A stretch of 64,000 nt of DNA from Gemmatimonadota bacterium (GTDB lineage: Bacteria; Gemmatimonadota; Gemmatimonadetes; Longimicrobiales; Gaopeijiaceae): assembly GCA_030428885.1 (NCBI GenBank), contig JAUIEJ010000010.1, positions 1 to 64,000 of the forward strand, read 5' to 3'. The notes beneath the pieces are model-generated. The model was not told where the DNA came from. It saw only the letters and a program-made list of their open reading frames with translations, and did no database searches. The translations under genes were made by a program, and so were the position numbers. Shown piece after piece: positions 5,941-13,128 of the stretch (position 1 is the first letter of the stretch; each line of letters begins with the position of its first letter).

Positions 5941-8577
5941 TCAGAACGGCAGGCCGATGCCGAAATAGACCGTGACCGTCTCGGTGCTTCGCGCCACCGC
6001 GAGATGGGCGGTGTAGAGGTCCACGAACCGGGCCCAGACGCCGCCCCCCGCCGCCGTGTGCCAATCGCCGGGCGAGGAGCCGTCGGTCCAGACCCGGCCG
6101 GCGTCGGCCAGGGCCAGCACACCCCAGTGGCCGGGCAGGAACAGCAGGAACTCGGACACGTAGAGCCGCAGCTCGGCGTTCCCCCACAGGGCGCCGTCGC
6201 CCCGGAAGCGACCCTGGAGGAAGCCCCGGAGATCGGCGGGACCCCCGAGCGTGGCGGCGTCGAACCACGGGGCCTCGCCCCAGAGCACCGATTCGCCCCC
6301 CACCCGAAGCGCCAGTGACGGCCGCAGCACCATCTCGTCGGAGCTGGACCAGTAGCCGCGCAGGTCGCCCCGGGCCGTGCCGTACGATCCGTCGACGTCC
6401 AGCATGTCGGGCACGAGCCGGGTGCCCAGGTCCAGGAACCACCCGTGGCGCGGATGGCCCGCGTCGTCGCGGCGGTCGAGGGTGAAGCCGGCGGTGGCGG
6501 CCACCTGGTCGAAGGCGCCGTACCCGTAGGGACGCGCCTCTTCGATGAACTGCCCGTCGTTGTCGGCGGCACGCTGGGTCCAGAACTCGAGCCCCGTGGC
6601 CACGGACCACCCTCCCCGACTCTGGTAGTTCATCCCGGCGCCGATCCGGGTCTCGGAGCGACGGGCCCGGGCGGTATCGTCGGGGCGCTCAGGGGTGGTG
6701 TTTCCGAACCCGTAGAAGCGGTCGAACTCGGCCCCCGACACCGAGCCCTGGAAGCGCACCCGGAGTCCCGGCTCCAACACCTCCTGCTGCCACGAGACCT
6801 GAGCCCGCACGGTGCCGCCGTGGGTGCCCACGCCGAAGGAGGCATCCAGGAGGCTGGACCACGGGAAGTGACGGAATCCCCAGCCCGTGCGCTGCGCGCG
6901 GGCACCCACGAAGAGGCCCAGGTCGGGGTCGTACGAGAGGAGGGGGGTGGGAATCCACCGCGACCCCCAGTCCCGGGGCCGGGTCATGTGCTTCTCGGCC
7001 TCCACGTCGTCGGGCTCGTCCCACTCGCGGCGGTCGACCCGAGTGGCCAGTCCCGTTTCGAACTCGTCGTCGTCGTCCCGATCGTCGTAGAACGCCACGC
7101 CGAGCCCCGAGGTGCGGTCGATGAACCGGTCGTCGGCGCCGCCCCCCACGATGCGCACGCCGATGGGGCCCGAGGGTTCGCCGCCCACCAGGGCCACGTC
7201 GTCGCCCCCCCGGAGGTAGAGGCGCACCTCTTCGGTCTCGTCGGGCCGGAAGACCCGGTCCAGGATCACCGGGTCGGCGGGGGCCTCGGTGGAGTCCTGG
7301 AGCACGATGCGCACCCGGAGCTCGCCCCCGGCGCGACGCTCCACGAAGGCCACCTCGTCTTCGTCGGTGGTCTCCACGTCCACCCATCCCGCGTACAGCA
7401 GGTAGTGTTCGTCGGCCAGGGCCACGAGACCGTCGCGGCGGTTCTTCAGCGCCGCCTCCAGCCACGGACCCACCTGGGTGTAGTAGCTCTCGGGCAGGCC
7501 TCGCACCGCCCCTTCGATCACCGCGTCGGTGAGGCGCGACTGGACGGCTTCGGCCACCCGCCGCACCGCGGCCCGGTCCAGCGACACCAGGAGTCGGCGG
7601 TCGATCCCACGCCCGTTCCACGTCTGGCGGAAGGCCGAGGCGTAGTCGGTGTCGAAGCCCAGGTAGTAGGGCCACGGGATCTGGGTGAACGCGGGCAGCA
7701 GCCCATCGAGTCGGGTCAGCGCCCAGTCCCGGTCCCGGGGCACCGGCTGGAAGACGAGCAACCCGTCGCGCTCGAAGCCGGCCCACCGCCACTGGTCCGG
7801 GTGCCGATCCCAGTCCCCCACGAGCATGTCCATGAGGCGGGCCCGCAGCACCGCCTCGGCGTCGATGCGGTTGTCGGCCTCCTCTTCCAGGCGCTCGAAG
7901 AGCCGGTCCGTTCCCACCACCCGCTCCGATCCGGCGAAGCCCGGCGAATCGTCCTCCCCCTCGTCGGGACGGAGCTCGATCCAGCCCAGGAGTCCCGCGA
8001 ACCCCTCACGGAACTCCCCCAGGCGCGGATCGTCGGGCATGACCACCAGCGACGGTTGGGGGTGAAGAATCCCCACGGCGTCCAGGAGGGGCGCCACCAC
8101 CCGGGCGCTCAGCGGAAAGAGGGCACCCACCTGGTCCTGGAGCACGTCCTGGGCGAGGCTCTCCCGCAGAACGGGGTCGATGCCCCGGGACACGTCCTTG
8201 TCGATGGAGCGGAAGTTGTAGACCTGCCCGTCGCCGCCCTGAAAGCGGAGGGAGCGGGTCTGCTGACCGCCCCCGAGTTCAGTGGGCGTGAGTCCGCCGC
8301 CGTGGGTGCCCAGATCGAGGACCGGCGCGGGCACGGGCGTGGCCCACAACTCCCGCCATCCCCGTCCCAGGACCCAGCGGTGGAGCGTTCCCGCGGGATA
8401 TCGCCCCCCGGGCGTGGCCATGACCGTGTCGCCCGGCTGAAGGGGGGTGGCGTACTGGGGGGGGCGCGCCCCGTCCTGGGCGGCGAGGGGCGTCCACGGG
8501 ACGCACGCGAGCCCGAGGACCGCCGCGCGGCGGAGGGGGGCAAGGGGTCGTCGGGGACTCCGGAGCAGCCGAGACAC
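5941..8577 (-). CDS. BamA/TamA-type outer membrane barrel with N-terminal kinase-like region
   Basis: 878 residues from GTG 8577, chosen because it gives a proper signal peptide (SRLLRSPRRP, then AAVLGLACVPWTPLAAQ). The frame stays open to ATG 8721. Residues ~110-450 carry RSIDKDVSRG, then DMLVGDWDRHPDQWRW (about 245-260) and VPRDRDWA (about 280), which look like the catalytic-loop and metal-binding motifs of HipA/Fam20/CotH-type atypical kinases. From ~545 to the end the sequence alternates as transmembrane beta strands, with a terminal aromatic (IGLPF) as in Omp85-family barrels. Comparable fusions occur in Bacteroidota. Kinase activity and substrate are inference. Confidence 0.75.
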   Translation of the reverse strand: MSRLLRSPRRPLAPLRRAAVLGLACVPWTPLAAQDGARPPQYATPLQPGDTVMATPGGRYPAGTLHRWVLGRGWRELWATPVPAPVLDLGTHGGGLTPTELGGGQQTRSLRFQGGDGQVYNFRSIDKDVSRGIDPVLRESLAQDVLQDQVGALFPLSARVVAPLLDAVGILHPQPSLVVMPDDPRLGEFREGFAGLLGWIELRPDEGEDDSPGFAGSERVVGTDRLFERLEEEADNRIDAEAVLRARLMDMLVGDWDRHPDQWRWAGFERDGLLVFQPVPRDRDWALTRLDGLLPAFTQIPWPYYLGFDTDYASAFRQTWNGRGIDRRLLVSLDRAAVRRVAEAVQSRLTDAVIEGAVRGLPESYYTQVGPWLEAALKNRRDGLVALADEHYLLYAGWVDVETTDEDEVAFVERRAGGELRVRIVLQDSTEAPADPVILDRVFRPDETEEVRLYLRGGDDVALVGGEPSGPIGVRIVGGGADDRFIDRTSGLGVAFYDDRDDDDEFETGLATRVDRREWDEPDDVEAEKHMTRPRDWGSRWIPTPLLSYDPDLGLFVGARAQRTGWGFRHFPWSSLLDASFGVGTHGGTVRAQVSWQQEVLEPGLRVRFQGSVSGAEFDRFYGFGNTTPERPDDTARARRSETRIGAGMNYQSRGGWSVATGLEFWTQRAADNDGQFIEEARPYGYGAFDQVAATAGFTLDRRDDAGHPRHGWFLDLGTRLVPDMLDVDGSYGTARGDLRGYWSSSDEMVLRPSLALRVGGESVLWGEAPWFDAATLGGPADLRGFLQGRFRGDGALWGNAELRLYVSEFLLFLPGHWGVLALADAGRVWTDGSSPGDWHTAAGGGVWARFVDLYTAHLAVARSTETVTVYFGIGLPF

Positions 8578-8666
8578 CGAATCCGGGCGCCAGAGGGAGA
8601 AGGGAGGGCGGACGGGGCTAACGTTGGGCGTGGGGGGGCGGCACGGCAACGGGCAGGGCTTGACCT

Positions 8667-8698
8667 GGTGTCGGCGGCGACATTTGCGAAGCGACACC
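8667..8698. promoter_or_regulatory. Inverted repeat in the divergent region before the ECF sigma operon
   Basis: GGTGTCG (8667-8673) and CGACACC (8692-8698) are perfect complements with an 18 nt spacer, just downstream of a TTGACC box (8660-8665). The site lies about 80 bp upstream of the sigma factor start and upstream of the barrel gene on the other strand. An operator is possible; no protein can be assigned. Confidence 0.35.
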
Positions 8699-8777
8699 CC
8701 GCCCGCGAGTCTCACGGTCATATGAACGCCGCCCGACCGTCACCCATGGACGGATCCGTGACTCCAGCACCGCTCGG

Positions 8778-9311
8778 ATGGCCCCTCCAGCCCTGAACGT
8801 CGACGAGCTCGAGGAGCGCCTCACCGGGCTCCACGCCGACAGCTTCGGCTGGGCGTTGAGTTGCTGTGGCTGGAACGACGCAGAGGCGGAGGACGTGGTG
8901 CAGACCACCTACGTGAAAGTGTTGTCGGGGCAGGCCCGCTGGTCGGGTCGGTCCAGCTTTCGCACGTGGCTGTTCGGCGTCGTGCGCCTCACGGCCCTGG
9001 AGCAGCGGCGCCGGGAAGCGTCGCTGGCCCGCCGGGCCGAACACGCGGTGCGGGAGTGGGACACCGTGCGGGATCCGGACCCCGGACCCGACGGCGCGTT
9101 GCTCGACGACGAGCGGGCCCGTCGACTGCGGGCCGCCCTGGACGAACTCCCCGACCGGCAGCGGGAGGTGGTCCACCTGGTGTTCTACCAGGGGCTCACC
9201 GTGGCCGAGGCCGGCGAGGTCATGGGCGTGTCGGTGGGATCGGCTCGTACGCACTACCACCGGGGTAAGGAACGACTGCGGACCCTGCTGTCGCGGGAGG
9301 AGATCACATGA
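8778..9311 (+). CDS. ECF RNA polymerase sigma factor
   Basis: 177 residues. Sigma region 2 carries the usual acidic motif (WNDAEAEDVVQTTYVKVL) and RWSGRSSFRTWLFGVVRL. Region 4 has ELPDRQREVVHLVFYQGLT and the helix-turn-helix AEAGEVMGVSVGSARTHYHR. This is an ordinary anti-sigma-controlled ECF factor. The next gene starts inside its stop (ATGA) and the third gene does the same, giving a tight operon of sigma, anti-sigma-like membrane protein and periplasmic Spy/CnrX-like protein. It probably directs an envelope or metal stress response. Confidence 0.9.
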   Translation: MAPPALNVDELEERLTGLHADSFGWALSCCGWNDAEAEDVVQTTYVKVLSGQARWSGRSSFRTWLFGVVRLTALEQRRREASLARRAEHAVREWDTVRDPDPGPDGALLDDERARRLRAALDELPDRQREVVHLVFYQGLTVAEAGEVMGVSVGSARTHYHRGKERLRTLLSREEIT

Positions 9312-9760
9312 GCCAGCCACCGTCGGACGACCGGGATCTCCGGGAGGTCTTCGCGCGCCTCCGGGAGGCCGACGCGGCCCGCACCCCCGACGCCGCCACC
9401 CTCCTGGCCCGGGCTCGGGCGCAAGCTCGGGCCCAGGCGGAGCGCACCGGCACCCACGATCTCGAGTCGGCGCGCCGCAGCGCCCGGCGCCGGACGCTGC
9501 GATGGGGTGTGCCCGGGGTATCGGTGGCCCTGGCCGCCGGCCTGGCCGCCGTGCTCCTGGTGCGAGGCGGGGGCGACGAAGATGCGGCCTTCGACGACGT
9601 GGTCCAGGCCTGGGCCGAGACCGGCGGTACCTGGCGCTCCCCCACCGACGACCTGCTCCGGATGCCCGGCGACGAACTCCTGAGGACCGTGCCCCGCATC
9701 GGCGGCGCCCGTCCCCCCACTCCCCGTGAACCCGACGCTCCTTCCCGGAGTCCTTCATGA
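9308..9760 (+). CDS. Putative anti-sigma factor, single-span membrane protein
   Basis: 150 residues. A cytoplasmic, arginine/alanine-rich helical N-terminus (1-70) is followed by one membrane helix (VPGVSVALAAGLAAVLLV) and a short periplasmic part with AFDDVVQAWAETGG. There is no zinc-binding HxxxCxxC motif. The anti-sigma role rests on position: overlap (ATGA) with the ECF sigma gene, one membrane span, and overlap with a periplasmic sensor-like gene, as for CnrY in CnrYXH-type systems. The sequence itself matches no family I can name. Confidence 0.6.
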   Translation: MSQPPSDDRDLREVFARLREADAARTPDAATLLARARAQARAQAERTGTHDLESARRSARRRTLRWGVPGVSVALAAGLAAVLLVRGGGDEDAAFDDVVQAWAETGGTWRSPTDDLLRMPGDELLRTVPRIGGARPPTPREPDAPSRSPS

Positions 9761-10203
9761 TCCGTGTGCGCCCCCTCCTCCGCACCGCCGCCGTGGCGGC
9801 CGCCTTCGCCCTCCTGGCGCCCGTGGGGCTCCGGGCGCAGGACACCGCCGACGACGACCCCCTGAACCGGGTCCTCTTCGCCCCCGAGCTGCTCATGCAG
9901 CATCGCCGGGCCATCGGCCTCACCGACGAGCAGCGCGACGCCGCCAGTCGCCTCATCCAGGACCTTCAGGGACGGGTGGTGAGCCTCCAGTGGGAGCTGC
10001 TCGACGAGATGGAGTCCCTCACCGAAAGTCTCGAGGGACCCCGGGTGGACCTGGACCGCGCCATGGACCGGTTTTCGGAGGTGCTGGACCGGGAGAGCGA
10101 GATCAAGCGGCTCCATCTGGAACTGCTGATCCGCTTGAAGAACCTCCTCACCCCCGAGCAGCAGGCGGAACTGGCCCGCCTCCGGGATCAGGACGGAGGC
10201 TGA
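9757..10203 (+). CDS. Periplasmic Spy/CpxP/CnrX-like (metal_resist-type) protein
   Basis: 148 residues with a signal peptide (AAVAAAFALLAPVGLRAQ). The mature protein is almost all helix: LTDEQRDAASRLIQDLQ, a long EMESLTESLEGP linker region, ESEIKRLHLELLIRLKNLL, and LTPEQQAELARLRD. The two LTxEQ elements and hairpin layout are those of the Spy/CpxP/ZraP/CnrX group, which sense metals or misfolded protein in the periplasm. It overlaps the anti-sigma-like gene (ATGA). The likely job is to relay a periplasmic signal to the membrane protein. Only one His (in MQHRR) and no Cys are obvious, so metal binding is not assured. Confidence 0.72.
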   Translation: MIRVRPLLRTAAVAAAFALLAPVGLRAQDTADDDPLNRVLFAPELLMQHRRAIGLTDEQRDAASRLIQDLQGRVVSLQWELLDEMESLTESLEGPRVDLDRAMDRFSEVLDRESEIKRLHLELLIRLKNLLTPEQQAELARLRDQDGG

Positions 10204-10215
10204 CCGGACCCCGGC

Positions 10216-10851
10216 CTACGGCCACCAGGCCACGCCGAGGTTGAGCCGGAACGAGCGGGCGTCGAGATCGAGGCCACCCACCGACACGGCGCCGACCTCG
10301 ATCTCGTTGAATTCGCCCGAGGTCCAGGCGAGCCCCAGATCCAGGGCCCAGCTCTCCGAGAAGTAGACGTCGATGCCGCCGCCCAGGGAGAAGGCGCCAC
10401 CGTTGAAGCTGACCTCGCCCTGATCCTCGCCCTGCACCTCGGCCTCCTTCACCGTCACCGAACGTCCGCCGGCGGCCGCCTCCACCCAGGGCACCCAGCG
10501 GCGCAGGGAGTTGGCGAAGTGGAATCGGGCCCCGAGCTCGCCGTGGATCAGGCTCCAGGTGCCCTCGATGTCGGCATCGTCCACGTCGGTGGACGATCCG
10601 TCGACTCGCACGAAGAGGGTCACGGTGCGGTTGATTCCGTACCCCAGCCGCAGTCCCGCTCCCTCGCCGTTGCCCGGGTCTCCACCTTCCACCGTGAGGG
10701 ACGCGCCCTGGAGGTAGAGGGCCGCGTTGAACCCCCGGGTCGTGGACTGCTGACCGGCGACGGAGGCGGGAACGGCGAGGAGTCCCGCCAGGGCCAGGGC
10801 CGGAAGGACGGGAACGCGAGTGGAGGAACGGGGCGACATGGACGGCCTCAT
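10216..10851 (-). CDS. Outer membrane beta-barrel protein
   Basis: 211 residues from ATG 10851 (a second ATG at 10839 is possible). The signal peptide is VPVLPALALAGLLAVPASVAGQ. The mature protein is an alternating polar/aromatic strand pattern (ALYLQGASLTVEGG, GLRLGYGINRTVTLFVRVDG, GELGARFHFANSLRRWVPW, FSLGGGIDVYFSESWALDLG) and ends with a strand RSFRLNLGVAWWP. This is a small porin-like or OmpA/OmpW-sized barrel of the outer-membrane beta-barrel (OMP_b-brl) type. Function unknown. It converges on the Spy-like gene with 12 bp between stops. Confidence 0.72.
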   Translation of the reverse strand: MRPSMSPRSSTRVPVLPALALAGLLAVPASVAGQQSTTRGFNAALYLQGASLTVEGGDPGNGEGAGLRLGYGINRTVTLFVRVDGSSTDVDDADIEGTWSLIHGELGARFHFANSLRRWVPWVEAAAGGRSVTVKEAEVQGEDQGEVSFNGGAFSLGGGIDVYFSESWALDLGLAWTSGEFNEIEVGAVSVGGLDLDARSFRLNLGVAWWP

Positions 10852-10884
10852 GTGAGAAGAAGGGGGACCTTTGGAATATGCCCC

Positions 10885-10980
10885 CGCCCCCGGGGCGGGG
10901 GCCACACCGATGGGGGACGCCGGGGCGGGGGCCCCACCGACGTGGGACGTCGGGGCGCGGGCCACACCCGCCGGGAACCC
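10885..10980. repeat. Three-copy ~29 bp intergenic repeat
   Basis: Units of the type CGGGGCGGGGGCCACACCGA plus about 9 bp, three times, in the gap between two minus-strand genes. Copies are imperfect. No gene is seen; the frames through it are spurious. Confidence 0.6.
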
Positions 10981-11057
10981 GAGGGCGGAGGAACGCCCGA
11001 ACGGGCCGACCCCGGAGAGGGGCCGGCCCGCAGCGGAGCCCGGGGGCGGGTTCGTCG

Positions 11058-12023
11058 TCAGAGGATGAAGCCCAGGGCCACGATCTCGCCCACGGGGTCC
11101 AGGACGTCTTCCACCAGGTCGAACACATCTTCCGTGAAATCGACCACTCGCAGGAGGGCCAGCACCTCCAGGGGACGCAGGGGCGATCCGTCGGGGCGAG
11201 TGAAGACCGGATCGTCGGCCGCACCCGCCACCTGGACGAAGGGTGTGCCGTCGAGGTCGATGCCGCCGTCCAACACGCCGCCGGCGGACACGAAGTCCAG
11301 GTCGACGGTGTGGGTGCGATGGCTCGCCGAGAGATGCACTTCGCCGTCGTCGGAGTGGTCGCTGCCCAGGACGTTGCCGCCCACCGCGAAGCCCCGCTCG
11401 TCCACGGCCATGTCGAAGACGATCTCGTTGGGACCCCCTTCCCGGCCTTCCACCGTCACGTCGAAGTCCAGGCGCTCGCCGTCGCCCACCACGAAGCCCT
11501 GGACGGCCACGAGTCCCCGGCTGCCGTCGTGATCGGCCCGCAGACCGTAGTCCATGGTGGCCACGCCGTCTTCCTGCACCCGGAGGCGGAGGACCACGTC
11601 CTCCACGCTGCCGTCTCCCTCGTCGATGAGGTCGGCCCACCCCCGTTCCTGCGACGGATCGGGCACGCCGCCGGGCTCTTCGTAGAGAATGAAGCGCACG
11701 CCGTTGTCCGGCGCCCCTTCCCGGTCCGGATCCACGACCCAGTCACCGGCCTCCGCATCGTAGACGAAGGTGTCGCCGCGATGGAAGTCCGAGATCAGGG
11801 GGGCGCCGGCGGGGCCCCCGGCCGGTGCCACTGCCGGCGCAGCCCGGGCCACCACGCCCAGGCCCTGCCAATCGGCGGAGGCGAGAATCTGCTCCACGGC
11901 GGCGTAGTCGTCCGCCACGGATCGGGCGTCGAAGTCGTCCTCGGCCTCGGGGCCGGCACCGTTTTCACAGGCCGCGACGACGGCCACCAGGGCCAGTGCG
12001 GTCCAGCGGGCGGATGCGTGCAT
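11058..12023 (-). CDS. Hypothetical lipoprotein
   Basis: 321 residues from ATG 12023, which has GGAGGA 7 nt upstream; the longer frame to 12158 has no such site. Signal peptide ALALVAVVAAC with lipobox V-A-A-C (Cys19). The mature protein is very acidic and beta-rich, with runs such as DDFDARSVADDYAAVEQIL, GLVAVQGFVVGDGERLDFDV, and EVHLSASHRTHTVDLDFVS. The C-terminus (VVDFTEDVFDLVEDVLDPV) is a helical hydrophobic-acidic segment. No family recognised. Probably an outer-membrane-anchored periplasmic protein. It lies 206 bp upstream of the barrel gene on the same strand, separated by repeats. Confidence 0.65.
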   Translation of the reverse strand: MHASARWTALALVAVVAACENGAGPEAEDDFDARSVADDYAAVEQILASADWQGLGVVARAAPAVAPAGGPAGAPLISDFHRGDTFVYDAEAGDWVVDPDREGAPDNGVRFILYEEPGGVPDPSQERGWADLIDEGDGSVEDVVLRLRVQEDGVATMDYGLRADHDGSRGLVAVQGFVVGDGERLDFDVTVEGREGGPNEIVFDMAVDERGFAVGGNVLGSDHSDDGEVHLSASHRTHTVDLDFVSAGGVLDGGIDLDGTPFVQVAGAADDPVFTRPDGSPLRPLEVLALLRVVDFTEDVFDLVEDVLDPVGEIVALGFIL

Positions 12024-12156
12024 GAGGGTCCTCCAGGGAGTTCGGGGTCGGCGACCGTGGGCGTCCTTGCCCCGGCCTTCGTGTCTGGGTGACGCCGGAC
12101 CCGGCGGCGTATGACACGGGATCCTTTCAGGTCCGATCGGGGTCGAAGAGCGCGTC

Positions 12157-12690
12157 ATGTCCCGTCACTCATCGACCCGTCTCCCGTGGCCGCGCCTCGC
12201 GGCCGTCGTGGCCCTCCTGGCGCTCCTGCCCGGGGCCCTCTCCGCCCAACGGCCCGCGGTGCGCAGTGCCGACCGGATCCTGGCGTTTCCCGTGGCCGGC
12301 GTGACCCTGGACACCCCGGTGGACGACGCCCGGGCCATCCTGGCCGACGACGGCTTCGTGGAGGTGTCCATCTACGGCCCCCCCACGGCCCCGGCGGGGT
12401 GGAACTACGAGAAGGGCACGGTGCGGGTGGTCCTGCGCCACGAGGGGGGCGTGCTCCATCTGGTGGAGCGCATCGATCAGGGGCGAGCCGACAGCGACAC
12501 CGTGGACGTGGAGGGCCCGGCCCGACACATCCGGGAGTATTTCGGCCTCACCGACGACGACTGCCGGATCGTGGACGAGTCCATGGCGTGCTCGGTGGCC
12601 GACACCGAGACGCGACCCGCCGTGGTGGCCACGGCCCAGTTGGTTTCCTATCGGACCATCGTCCGGGCCACCCGGGTGGGCGCCGGCTAG
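12157..12690 (+). CDS. Secreted hypothetical protein
   Basis: 177 residues with a signal peptide (LAAVVALLALLPGALSAQ). The mature part has GVTLDTPVDDARAILADDGF, WNYEKGTVRVVLRHEGG and a cysteine pair (DDDCRIVDESMACSV) that could form a disulfide. The opening pattern (a conserved G-T-P-x-x-x-A-x-x-x-L stretch) resembles small periplasmic proteins that monitor substitution-like repeats, but I cannot place it in a family. It is divergent from the lipoprotein at 12023 and followed by the PadR control region. Confidence 0.6.
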   Translation: MSRHSSTRLPWPRLAAVVALLALLPGALSAQRPAVRSADRILAFPVAGVTLDTPVDDARAILADDGFVEVSIYGPPTAPAGWNYEKGTVRVVLRHEGGVLHLVERIDQGRADSDTVDVEGPARHIREYFGLTDDDCRIVDESMACSVADTETRPAVVATAQLVSYRTIVRATRVGAG

Positions 12691-12736
12691 GAGCGGGGAG
12701 TCCCCCTGCAACCCTCCGTGGCGTTGCCGTGTCGAA

Positions 12737-12772
12737 GTCTGTAGCTTGACCGATATCGGTCACCTTACAGAC
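12737..12772. promoter_or_regulatory. Long operator-like dyad upstream of padR
   Basis: A perfect 16 bp palindrome, TGACCGATATCGGTCA (12747-12762), is nested in a second pair of arms, GTCTGTA (12737-12743) and TACAGAC (12766-12772), with the same centre (12754.5). In all, 15 of 18 positions per half are symmetric. TTGACC at 12746-12751 could be a -35 box, so a protein bound here would block it. The PadR start is 17 bp downstream. Autoregulation by PadR is the natural reading. Confidence 0.7.
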
Positions 12773-12789
12773 ATTCGGATCCGGCCCCC

Positions 12790-13128
12790 ATGGACCCCTC
12801 CGCCCATCTTCCCCTCGCTCCCCGCGACCTGCTGATCCTCGCCGTCCTGGCCGAGGGTCCGAGCCACGGCTACGGCCTCATCAAGGCGGTGGAGGCCCGG
12901 TCCCAGGCGGGCGTACTCCTGGATCCCGCCAACCTCTACCGGGTGCTGCGCCGCATGCGCGCCGGCGGGTGGATCGCCGAGGTGGACGCCGAAGGAGGCG
13001 ACGCACGGCGGCGCACCTACGACATCACCCCCGACGGTCGGCGGCTGCTGCGGGCCGAGATCACCCGCCTGGAACAGCTCCTGGGCCAGGCCCGTCCGGC
13101 TCTGGCCGACGGGGGTGAGAGCTCGTGA
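12790..13128 (+). CDS. PadR-family transcriptional regulator
   Basis: 112 residues. Typical PadR winged helix: LAPRDLLILAVLAEGPSHGY, then GLIKAVEAR, LYRVLRRMRAGGWI and RRRTYDITPDGRRLL. The C-terminal helix used for dimerisation is short, as in the subfamily that sits in front of MacB/FtsX permeases. The stop overlaps the permease start (GTGA), so regulator and transporter are one unit. A 36 bp dyad just upstream is the likely operator. Confidence 0.92.
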   Translation: MDPSAHLPLAPRDLLILAVLAEGPSHGYGLIKAVEARSQAGVLLDPANLYRVLRRMRAGGWIAEVDAEGGDARRRTYDITPDGRRLLRAEITRLEQLLGQARPALADGGESS

